Assembly: GCA_029942245.1 (NCBI GenBank)
Contig: JAOZTN010000089.1
Span: 1 to 11,793, forward strand
DNA: 11,793 bases
Direction of reading: 5' to 3'
DNA from: B18-G4 sp003648575
GTDB taxonomy: Bacteria > Bacteroidota > Bacteroidia > Bacteroidales > B18-G4
Below the pieces are notes generated by a model, which worked only from the letters and a program-made list of their open reading frames with translations, did not search any database and was not told where the DNA came from. The translations under genes and the position numbers were made by a program. Below, piece after piece: positions 1 through 6,247 of this stretch; the stretch's first letter is position 1; the number at the start of each line of letters is the position of its first letter.

Positions 1-1531
1 ATTTCCCCGCTTCCAGGCTTCCCTTTTCATCTTCTTCAAAGCTTCCTTTTGCAGCCCAGATCGTAACAGACCTCAAGGCTTCTTCCCTGCTTAGAGCTTC
101 ATCAAACTGAAAACCATCTTCCGGATGTCCTTCCAGATCTTTTCTCGAAACTGCTGCATAATACGTCATCAGAGGACTGATATGTTCAATAGGGAAATCT
201 GTTCCATTGGGCAACCATCCGTTCTGGGCCAGCAACTGCTGCCAGGCATAAGCACCCTTGATCCTCTCCTCACCCAGCCTTTCATCTGCCCAGTACATAT
301 CTGAAGTACAATGTGTAGCCTGAATAGACGGGATGATACTAAAGGACCCGAACTTATTGAAATCATCAGGATGCACGATCTGTGCATGCTCCACTCTCCA
401 GCGCCTGTCATTGGGTCCTTTTAGGTATTCGGCATACAGATCGATGATAAACCTGTTAGCTGAATCCCCTATGGCATGGGTATTTACCTGAAAATTGTTT
501 TCAAGGGCGTTTTCGATGACTTCCCTGTAGTACTCTTCAGGATACATAAGCAATCCGTAATTTCCATCATCATCGCTGTATGGCTCCAGCATGCATGCCC
601 CTCGTGATCCAAGGGCACCGTCAGCGTACAGTTTTATTGAATTAACATGCAGCCTGTCGGTCTTGTATTCACCTTTTCTCATGAATTCGAGGTAGGAGCT
701 GTCCATAGACGTCAGCATTGCATTGATCCTGATCTTCATTTTTCCATCTTTGTTAAGGGAATCGATCAGCATTATATCCTGTACTGCCATTCCCGCATCC
801 ATCACAGATGTGAGTCCAACAGCGAAGCAGTCTTCCTGGGCTTTCTGAAGGGCAGCACTTTTCAGCGCAGGGCTATTCTCCGGGATCTGCTCACTTACCA
901 GTTCAATGGCGTTGTCGATAAGGATACCGCTGGGGCTCCCATTCTTCAGGTGTATCTCACCTCCGGTCACCCGTGTTTCCGCCGTGATCCCGGCTCTGCG
1001 CAAAGCCTCTCCATTCACCAGTGCAGCATGCCCGCCGATGCGTGTGAGTATCACCGGCCGGTCGGGAAAAAGCTTATCCAGTTCCTCCCTGTCCGGAAAT
1101 TCCTTTAGCTCCCAATCGTTCTGGTCCCAGCCTCTGCCTTCTATCCACTCCGATCCGTTTTTTTCGGCATGCTCATTAAGTTTTTCTAAAACTGCACTAA
1201 AGGATTTTGTGCCTACAAGGTCGGCCCGGTGCAGTTTTCCAAGGCCATAGCTCAGAAAATGGCAATGTGCATCATAAAACCCGGGATATACAAACATTCC
1301 CCCGGCATCAAGCATCTTCTCAGCCTCGTAGGTTCTAAGAATATCCCCTTTTTCACCATGCGCCAGGATTTTTCCATCCTTGATTACAAGAGCAGCAGAT
1401 ACTGAAAATTGTTCATCCACGGTATAGATAGTGGCGTTGTATATAATGAGATCGGCCTTTTTCTTCATGGTACTACACGATATTAATAGTATAAGAAACA
1501 GGAGGATAAAACTTGTCCGGAGATTTTTCAT
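1..1531 (-). CDS. YtcJ-like amidohydrolase, predicted lipoprotein (3' end outside window)
   Basis: Metal-dependent hydrolase of the amidohydrolase superfamily (amidohydrolase 3 / YtcJ type); the substrate cannot be told, but such enzymes cleave amide or related C-N bonds. The frame is open from ATG at 1531 to the left edge, giving 510 residues; family members are usually about 540, so some 30-50 C-terminal residues are missing. The N-terminus is a lipoprotein signal: a hydrophobic stretch and then the lipobox L-I-S-C with Cys19, so it is probably membrane-anchored outside the cytoplasm. Metal and catalytic motifs are all present: H89-C-H91 (DAHCHF), K300 in IKLYADG with D304, H352 in NTHAIGD, H382 in VEHAQ, and D445 in GTDFPIE. 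It is transcribed away from the rest of the window, with its own promoter-like element at 1554-1561. Family assignment is firm; substrate is unknown. Confidence 0.9.
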   Translation of the reverse strand, partial: MKNLRTSFILLFLILLISCSTMKKKADLIIYNATIYTVDEQFSVSAALVIKDGKILAHGEKGDILRTYEAEKMLDAGGMFVYPGFYDAHCHFLSYGLGKLHRADLVGTKSFSAVLEKLNEHAEKNGSEWIEGRGWDQNDWELKEFPDREELDKLFPDRPVILTRIGGHAALVNGEALRRAGITAETRVTGGEIHLKNGSPSGILIDNAIELVSEQIPENSPALKSAALQKAQEDCFAVGLTSVMDAGMAVQDIMLIDSLNKDGKMKIRINAMLTSMDSSYLEFMRKGEYKTDRLHVNSIKLYADGALGSRGACMLEPYSDDDGNYGLLMYPEEYYREVIENALENNFQVNTHAIGDSANRFIIDLYAEYLKGPNDRRWRVEHAQIVHPDDFNKFGSFSIIPSIQATHCTSDMYWADERLGEERIKGAYAWQQLLAQNGWLPNGTDFPIEHISPLMTYYAAVSRKDLEGHPEDGFQFDEALSREEALRSVTIWAAKGSFEEDEKGSLEAGK

Positions 1532-1553
1532 AATGTGTTGTTTTAGGAACAAA

Positions 1554-1561
1554 CAAATTTA
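1554..1561 (-). promoter_or_regulatory. Putative Bacteroidota -7 element for the amidohydrolase
   Basis: On the minus strand this reads TAAATTTG, an exact match to the Bacteroidota -7 consensus TAnnTTTG. It lies 22 bases before the ATG at 1531, which would give a short leader. I see no clear TTG -33 element at the expected distance, so the call rests on one short motif in AT-rich DNA. Confidence 0.4.
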
Positions 1562-1590
1562 ATAATTTAGTGTTCTATAAAAAACTTCTT

Positions 1591-1619
1591 TTGAGCAAGC
1601 CATTATTTTAATATTTTTG
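1591..1619 (+). promoter_or_regulatory. Putative Bacteroidota promoter for the DUF6580 gene
   Basis: TTG at 1591-1593 and TATTTTTG at 1612-1619 match the -33 (TTG) and -7 (TAnnTTTG) elements, with an 18-base spacer. The -7 element ends 24 bases before the ATG at 1644. A TTG at 1617 is in frame with the gene, but it lies inside this element and so would not be in the transcript. That argues for the 1644 start. Confidence 0.5.
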
Positions 1620-1643
1620 CTTTCGATAATTAATACCAAAAAT

Positions 1644-2201
1644 ATGAATAAGAAGATTTGGAATACCCGTTTTGCCGTTTTAACAGGGATCATTATCGCA
1701 GGTGCGTTTATGCGCCTCATCCCTCACTGGCCTAATTTCACGCCAATCGCAGCCATGGCTTTATTTGGCGGGGCATATTTCGGCAGGAAATTCCTGGCTT
1801 ATTCCATCCCTCTTATCGCAATGTTGCTCAGTGACCTTATCATTGGGTTCCACGAAGGTATGATAGCAGTGTATATTGCTTTTGCTATCACGGTCACTAT
1901 AGGATTGTTCTTGAGAAAAAGGCTTAACGCCAGCCGTATCATCGGGGCTTCGCTGGTCTCTTCCGTACTATTCTTCCTGATCACCAATTTCGCCGCCTGG
2001 CTTACAAGCCCTCATCTTTATGCTGCTAATTATGCAGGTCTGATGAACTGTTATGCTGCCGGCCTGGTATTCTTCAACGACGGGTCTCACGGAGTATCTT
2101 TCTTCCTGAACGAAGTAATGGGTGGAGTGTTCTATAATGGTCTGTTTTTCGGAGCATTCTACTTTGCCCAATCAAGGATTCCGGCACTGGCCAAATCTTA
2201 A
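1644..2201 (+). CDS. DUF6580-family membrane protein
   Basis: An integral membrane protein of 185 residues with about five hydrophobic segments (roughly 10-26, 34-47, 50-66, 73-90 and 96-116, with a further one near 155-175). It carries sequences I associate with the DUF6580 family, described as putative transport proteins: RLIPHWPNFTPIAAMALFGG near residues 24-43, SDLIIGFH, FLITNFAAWL, and a late NCYAAGLVFF. The substrate, if it is a transporter, cannot be told from the sequence, and no ATPase or partner subunit lies nearby. ATG at 1644 is preferred over the in-frame TTG at 1617, because the TTG sits in the promoter-like element and the ATG follows an A-rich leader. The gene stands alone: 112 bases from the divergent amidohydrolase and 150 bases before the next gene. 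Confidence 0.75.
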   Translation: MNKKIWNTRFAVLTGIIIAGAFMRLIPHWPNFTPIAAMALFGGAYFGRKFLAYSIPLIAMLLSDLIIGFHEGMIAVYIAFAITVTIGLFLRKRLNASRIIGASLVSSVLFFLITNFAAWLTSPHLYAANYAGLMNCYAAGLVFFNDGSHGVSFFLNEVMGGVFYNGLFFGAFYFAQSRIPALAKS

Positions 2202-2292
2202 TACGTTCACTAATTACTGCTTATTAGTATCTGCAGCTGAGTTGCGATATAGGCAAGAAACTTTTCAATCAAATCGTACTTCGTCTTTTTCC

Positions 2293-2315
2293 ACTCATAA
2301 AATTGAGTATTTTTG
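2293..2315 (+). promoter_or_regulatory. Putative promoter with small inverted repeat before the mutL cluster
   Basis: TATTTTTG at 2308-2315 matches the Bacteroidota -7 consensus TAnnTTTG and lies 36 bases before the ATG at 2352. No good TTG is seen at the -33 distance. Just upstream is an inverted repeat, ACTCA (2293-2297) and TGAGT (2304-2308), whose right arm touches the -7 element. It could be an operator or chance. This is the only promoter-like site seen before the eight-gene plus-strand run. The rest of the 2202-2351 spacer shows nothing recognisable. Confidence 0.35.
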
Positions 2316-2351
2316 CCTGTAAGTACTTATCATACTTGAAAAATATTGGAA

Positions 2352-2675
2352 ATGAAGATTGTTTTTTTTAAACGTCCAAAGCCGAAAAAGTTTAGCTACA
2401 AACCACGCTACTGGGATCCTGAACAGGAAGAGTTTGACAAGAGAAAGCGTGAACTGGATGGTATCGGTCCGGATGAGCGGACTACTGAAGAGGTAAAGGC
2501 AGACCTGAAACAAAAGATGGGATCACGCTGGCGCCGCAAACATGACCCTGAAAATATCGGGCGGGCCAATCCCTGGATGAAATTATTTATCTACGCCCTG
2601 ATCATATTCTTTGCGATCTATTTTATCTTTTTCACAGGCGTCATCAGCAATCTTGTTAGATTTTTTACAGAATAA
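2352..2675 (+). CDS. Small C-terminally anchored membrane protein, coupled to mutL
   Basis: A 107-residue protein of unknown function. The first ~75 residues are hydrophilic and highly charged, with a basic start (KRPKPKKFSYKPRYWDP) and a K/R/E-rich middle. A single hydrophobic helix spans about 77-96, followed by a short tail, so the bulk probably faces the cytoplasm. I recall similar short proteins before mutL in Bacteroidota, sometimes labelled 'riboflavin synthase subunit beta'; nothing here supports that label. ATG at 2352 is chosen over the in-frame TTG at 2346. The stop codon shares its last A with the mutL start (TAATG at 2673-2677), which suggests translational coupling. Confidence 0.8.
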   Translation: MKIVFFKRPKPKKFSYKPRYWDPEQEEFDKRKRELDGIGPDERTTEEVKADLKQKMGSRWRRKHDPENIGRANPWMKLFIYALIIFFAIYFIFFTGVISNLVRFFTE

Positions 2676-4483
2676 TGCCTGATATCATAAAACTTCTTTC
2701 GGATGCAGTGGCTAATCAGATCGCTGCGGGTGAGGTTATCCAACGTCCGGCCTCAGCAGTGAAAGAGCTGCTTGAGAATGCCATTGATGCAGGTGCAAAT
2801 GATATACAACTGATCGTAAAAGAAGCAGGACGTACACTCATCCAGGTCATCGATAATGGCTGCGGCATGACAGTAACCGATGCCCGTATGAGTTTTGAGC
2901 GCCATGCTACTTCGAAGATCAGCGAAGCCAAAGACCTCTTTGCCATTCGTACCCTGGGATTCAGGGGTGAGGCCATGGCATCCATAGCAGCCATCTCCCA
3001 GCTTGAGATGAAGACAAAACGCGTGGAGGATGAGTTAGGAACATGCATCCGCATCGAAGGTTCTAAGCTGATCGATCAGGCTCCCTGTACCAGCGCTAGC
3101 GGAACCAGCATAGCTGTAAAAAACCTCTTTTTCAATGTTCCTGCAAGACGCAACTTCTTGAAATCCAATACAGCTGAGCTCAGGCATATCACTGAAGAGT
3201 TCCTGCGCGTGGCATTGGTGAACACTGATGTGAACATGAGCCTGCAAGCCAATAATAAATTGGTTTACCAGCTCAAAAAGTCTAAACTGAAAGAGCGTCT
3301 GGTAGGCATCTACGGCAAGCAATATAAAGAGAGACTGGTGCCTCTGGAGCTTGAATCCAGCATTGCAAACATCCAAGGATACATTGGCAAGCCTGAATTT
3401 GCCAGAAAAACACGCGGTGAACAATATTTCTTCGTAAACGGGCGATTTATCAGGCACCCTTACCTTCATCATTCAGTAGAGCAAGCATTTCAGGAGCTGC
3501 TTCCTACGGACGCGCATCCCTCCTACTTTATTTACATTGAAACAGAGCCTGACAAGATCGATATCAATATACATCCTACCAAGACCGAAGTGAATTTTCA
3601 GGATCAGCAGCATATTTATGCCATTCTGAAATCTGCCGTCAGACAGTCGCTGGGTAAGTTCAATATTGCGCCGGCCATCGATTTCGATGTTGAACAAAGC
3701 ATCAGCTTTCTTCCTCCGGGAGCCGATGCACCGGTTAAAAACCCTTTCGACCCTAAGTCTTCTGATTTCAACCCTTTCGAAAGTTCTCCATCACCCAACA
3801 GTACTGAAAGCGGCCGCGAAAGAACGAATCGTGAACATTGGGAAAAGCTCTTTGAAGAGAACAGGGACTCCTCACCCGATGGGGAGCAAGGAGTCATCTT
3901 CACCGAAGGCAGCAACGAACAAAAGGGTCCATGGATCTTTCAGTTTATGGGTAAATATATCCTTACATCGGGAAGGTCGGGGCTTATGATCATTCACCAA
4001 AAGCGGGCCCATGAAAGAATTCTATACGATCGTTTCATGCATCAGCTTGAATCGGGGTCTGCACCCAGCCAGCAAGTGCTCTTCCCACAACAGATCAGCT
4101 TTCCTTTGAGCGATGCAGAGATCATAAGGGAACTTAAACCCTTGCTGGAAAACATTGGATTTAACTTCGAAGACCTGGGCAAGAACGCTTTTGTGGTTAC
4201 AGGGGTTCCTGGCGACACCATGAACAAAGACATCAGGGATTTGTTAGAGAAAATACTGGATAATTATAAAAAGAACCTGCTCGATCTGGATCAGGACCAG
4301 CGTGTGAACCTGGCACTGGCTATGGCCGCTAACCTGGCTATGAAGTCATCACAGGTGCTGGGCCGGGAGGAAATGGAAACGATGGTAAGCCAGCTATTTA
4401 GCAGCAGTATGCCAGATACTTCCCCCGGCGGGAAAATGATCGTCAGAATACTGGGGCCGGATGAAATTGAAAAGCTATTTTAA
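2675..4483 (+). CDS. mutL: DNA mismatch repair protein MutL
   Basis: MutL links mismatch recognition by MutS to strand removal. At 602 residues it is of normal length. The N-terminal GHKL ATPase is intact: E34 in ELLENAIDAG (catalytic base), D60-N-G-C-G-M65, F96-R-G-E-A-M101, then GTSIAVKNLFFNVPARR and FFVNGRFIRHP in the transducer domain. A variable linker at about 340-415 contains two NPF motifs encoded by an 11-base repeat (3740-3750 and 3770-3780). The C-terminal dimerisation domain begins near 420. Where endonuclease-type MutL has DQHA(x)2E(x)4E, this one reads HQKRAHERILYD (441-452), and the zinc-site motifs (ACR, CPHGRP) appear as AANLAMKS and TSPGGK, so nuclease activity is doubtful. 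QQVLFP (466-471) sits where the beta-clamp motif Qxx(L/I)xP is expected. It starts inside the stop codon of the upstream membrane-protein gene. Confidence 0.97.
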   Translation: MPDIIKLLSDAVANQIAAGEVIQRPASAVKELLENAIDAGANDIQLIVKEAGRTLIQVIDNGCGMTVTDARMSFERHATSKISEAKDLFAIRTLGFRGEAMASIAAISQLEMKTKRVEDELGTCIRIEGSKLIDQAPCTSASGTSIAVKNLFFNVPARRNFLKSNTAELRHITEEFLRVALVNTDVNMSLQANNKLVYQLKKSKLKERLVGIYGKQYKERLVPLELESSIANIQGYIGKPEFARKTRGEQYFFVNGRFIRHPYLHHSVEQAFQELLPTDAHPSYFIYIETEPDKIDINIHPTKTEVNFQDQQHIYAILKSAVRQSLGKFNIAPAIDFDVEQSISFLPPGADAPVKNPFDPKSSDFNPFESSPSPNSTESGRERTNREHWEKLFEENRDSSPDGEQGVIFTEGSNEQKGPWIFQFMGKYILTSGRSGLMIIHQKRAHERILYDRFMHQLESGSAPSQQVLFPQQISFPLSDAEIIRELKPLLENIGFNFEDLGKNAFVVTGVPGDTMNKDIRDLLEKILDNYKKNLLDLDQDQRVNLALAMAANLAMKSSQVLGREEMETMVSQLFSSSMPDTSPGGKMIVRILGPDEIEKLF

Positions 4484-4492
4484 TTTAAGCAT

Positions 4493-5239
4493 ATGAATGC
4501 AACTCAAGGATTTGGAAGTGGTAGAAGGGGCCTGATGGGAATGCCTCCGTTAGTACTGAACCTCATCATCGTCAATGCCCTTTTTCTCCTGATCACCAAC
4601 CTGTTCAAGGAGCAGTTCAACCTGTACAGTCTGCTGGGCTTGCATTATTTTACTTCACCAAATTTTGAATCCTGGCAATTTGTGTCATACATGTTCATGC
4701 ATGGTGACCTTTACCACCTGGTATTCAATATGTTCGCCCTGTGGATGTTTGGAAGTATTCTTGAACAGGTATGGGGCCCAAAGCGCTTTTTAACCTTTTA
4801 TATGGTCACAGGAATAGGTGCCGGACTGGTGCAATTGCTGGTGGCTTATATCAGGTTACAATCCATTGAAGGATTACTCACACCTGAACAAATAGACTAC
4901 GTTTATACTCAAGGACCGGAATTGTGGAGGGAAGGGAAAACCTTTAGCGAGCAGTCGATGGCTGCCCTGAACAGAATCATCAATACTCCGACAGTAGGTG
5001 CATCCGGAGCTGTATTTGGTATCCTCCTTGCATTTGGAATGATGTTTCCGAATACTATGCTATATGTATTCTTTGCCATCCCTATCAGGGCCAAGTACTT
5101 CGTCATCATATACGGGGCTCTGGAGCTCTATTTTGGTGTTACCGGAACACAGGAGGGCATCGCACACTTTGCTCACCTTGGAGGTATGGTCTTTGGCTTC
5201 TTCCTGATAAAATACTGGAAGAAAAAAGGCGTTTATTAA
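4493..5239 (+). CDS. Rhomboid family intramembrane serine protease 1
   Basis: A membrane-embedded serine protease of 248 residues with about six transmembrane helices, predicted to cut other membrane proteins within or near their membrane segments. The catalytic set is complete: H75 and N79 in YHLVFNM (oxyanion-side HxxxN), S171 in the canonical GASG, and H228 in AHFAHLGG as the dyad histidine. A hydrophilic insert of roughly 45 residues (about 120-165) separates the third helix from the active-site helix; it contains LTPEQIDYVYTQGPELW. The N-terminus is short, Gly/Arg-rich and has no signal peptide. The gene begins 9 bases after mutL, so it is probably co-transcribed with it. Substrates are unknown. 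It is only distantly similar to the next gene, so the pair is not a recent duplication. Confidence 0.93.
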   Translation: MNATQGFGSGRRGLMGMPPLVLNLIIVNALFLLITNLFKEQFNLYSLLGLHYFTSPNFESWQFVSYMFMHGDLYHLVFNMFALWMFGSILEQVWGPKRFLTFYMVTGIGAGLVQLLVAYIRLQSIEGLLTPEQIDYVYTQGPELWREGKTFSEQSMAALNRIINTPTVGASGAVFGILLAFGMMFPNTMLYVFFAIPIRAKYFVIIYGALELYFGVTGTQEGIAHFAHLGGMVFGFFLIKYWKKKGVY

Positions 5240-5240
5240 A

Positions 5241-5282
5241 TTGGGTGTTGGGCATTTGGCTTTAGGCATTAGGCGTTGGGTA
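5241..5282 (+). repeat. Degenerate heptanucleotide array A, 6 units (TTRGGYR)
   Basis: Six contiguous 7-base units begin at 5241, 5248, 5255, 5262, 5269 and 5276. Every unit starts with TT and has GG at positions 4-5; position 6 is C or T; positions 3 and 7 vary, mostly purine. The first two units are TTGGGTG and TTGGGCA. The array starts one base after the stop codon of rhomboid 1. It runs without a gap into a second heptad array of different sequence. Confidence 0.85.
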
Positions 5283-5317
5283 GTGACCAGTAACAAGTAG
5301 CGAGTAAAGAGTAAAAA
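5283..5317 (+). repeat. Degenerate heptanucleotide array B, 5 units (GTAACRA-like)
   Basis: Five contiguous 7-base units begin at 5283, 5290, 5297, 5304 and 5311. All start with GT and end with A; the middle drifts from GACC toward AAAA. Examples are GTAACAA and GTAGCGA. The array keeps exactly the 7-base register of array A and ends two bases before the rhomboid 2 start at 5320. Its A-rich last units may also act as the ribosome-binding region, since no Shine-Dalgarno sequence is present. Confidence 0.8.
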
Positions 5318-5319
5318 AA

Positions 5320-6243
5320 ATGAATCAATTTTATCAGCAGCAAGGGCGGCCGAATCCACTGGAAGACCTGAAGAAGTTTTTCAGGGGCAGTAGCATATTG
5401 CCACGATTGATCATTATCAACATCGGCATATGGGTGCTTGTGCAGATAGCTTTCGCGATCGGCTGGGCCTTTAATTATTCAGTGCCTCTTATTGAGCACA
5501 CCATCCTGGAATACTTTGCTCTACCAGCCAGCTTAGATCTGCTTATATACCGCCCATGGACGCTGCTAAGCTATATGTTCCTTCATACAAGCTTCTTGCA
5601 TATACTTTTTAATATGCTGTGGCTGTATTGGTTTGGAAAGATCTTTACACAATATCTCAGCCAGAGGCAATTGCTCACCACCTACCTTCTCGGAGGCCTG
5701 GTCGGAGGAATACTTTTCGTTTTTACCTATAATATTTTCCCGGTTTTCTCTGATATCATACCACAGGCACGTGCCCTGGGCGCCAGTGCATCAGTCATGG
5801 CCATCGTGGCAGCCATTTCCCTGTACATGCCAAACTACACCATCAGCCTGATACTTTTTGGAAGGGTAAAGATCTTTTACCTGGCACTAGCTTTGTTCAT
5901 CCTCGACTTTTTTATGATACGACACGGAAATGCAGGCGGACATATTGCTCATATAGGCGGAGCTGTTTATGGTTTCCTTTACATCCATTACCTGCGTCGG
6001 GGAAGGGATTTCAGCAAGATCTTTCCAAAAATCAAACGCAAAGAGAAACGGAGACCTACTATTAAAAGAAAACCTAAGAAAACAAATGCAAAGCGCCCTT
6101 CCAGCGATGAAGATTTTAACAAGGATCGTGCTGTCAAGCAGAAGAAGATAGATGATATCCTTGACAAGATCTCACGTTCGGGCTACGACAGCCTGACAAA
6201 AGATGAAAAGGAACTTCTCTTCAACCAGAGCAACAAAAAATAA
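5320..6243 (+). CDS. Rhomboid family intramembrane protease 2 with basic C-terminal tail
   Basis: A 307-residue protein with a six-helix rhomboid core (about 28-224) and a long cytoplasmic tail. Catalytic residues are present: H94 and N98 in LHILFNM, S156 and the dyad H211 in HIAHIGG. The serine motif reads G154-A-S-A157 instead of the usual GxSG, so the residue after the serine is Ala; whether this affects activity is unknown. The tail (about 225-307) is strongly basic around 235-260 and ends with KIDDILDKISRSGYDSLT followed by KDEKELLF, a motif I recall at the end of other Bacteroidota rhomboids (DUF6576-like). It differs from rhomboid 1 in lacking the 45-residue insert. An 80-base spacer with the heptad arrays precedes it, and 4 bases separate it from the next gene. 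Substrates are unknown. Confidence 0.92.
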   Translation: MNQFYQQQGRPNPLEDLKKFFRGSSILPRLIIINIGIWVLVQIAFAIGWAFNYSVPLIEHTILEYFALPASLDLLIYRPWTLLSYMFLHTSFLHILFNMLWLYWFGKIFTQYLSQRQLLTTYLLGGLVGGILFVFTYNIFPVFSDIIPQARALGASASVMAIVAAISLYMPNYTISLILFGRVKIFYLALALFILDFFMIRHGNAGGHIAHIGGAVYGFLYIHYLRRGRDFSKIFPKIKRKEKRRPTIKRKPKKTNAKRPSSDEDFNKDRAVKQKKIDDILDKISRSGYDSLTKDEKELLFNQSNKK

Positions 6244-6247
6244 GGCC

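Noticed and set aside
647..1250. Two overlapping plus-strand open frames (153 and 114 residues) inside the first gene
   Set aside because: They lie antisense to the amidohydrolase, whose frame is open throughout and carries all family motifs. Their translations have no recognisable domain or membrane pattern, and there is no start context.
2209..2228. Inverted repeat ACTAAT / ATTAGT after the DUF6580 gene as a terminator
   Set aside because: The stem is only six A/T-rich pairs with an 8-base loop and no following T run, so it is too weak to call a terminator.
2251..2318. AGGCAA at 2251 and TTGCCT at 2313 as arms of a leader structure or riboswitch
   Set aside because: Six-base arms 56 bases apart with no supporting inner stems; the right arm overlaps the -7 element, so it would not form a structure in the transcript.
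2346..2351. TTG start at 2346 for the small membrane protein
   Set aside because: ATG two codons later is the stronger start and the extra two residues carry no information.
3616..3989. Open frames on both strands inside the mutL linker region
   Set aside because: They are alternative frames of mutL, whose own frame is intact and conserved on both sides; no domain is seen in either.
5060..5359. Minus-strand 99-residue open frame crossing the heptad arrays
   Set aside because: It is antisense to the end of rhomboid 1 and the start of rhomboid 2 and has no recognisable motif. It is open by chance through the repeat tract.
6203..6247. N-terminal extension of the Asp-box protein from the ATG at 6203
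   Set aside because: It would overlap the end of rhomboid 2 and bury the signal peptide behind 15 charged residues. ATG at 6248 gives a normal export signal.
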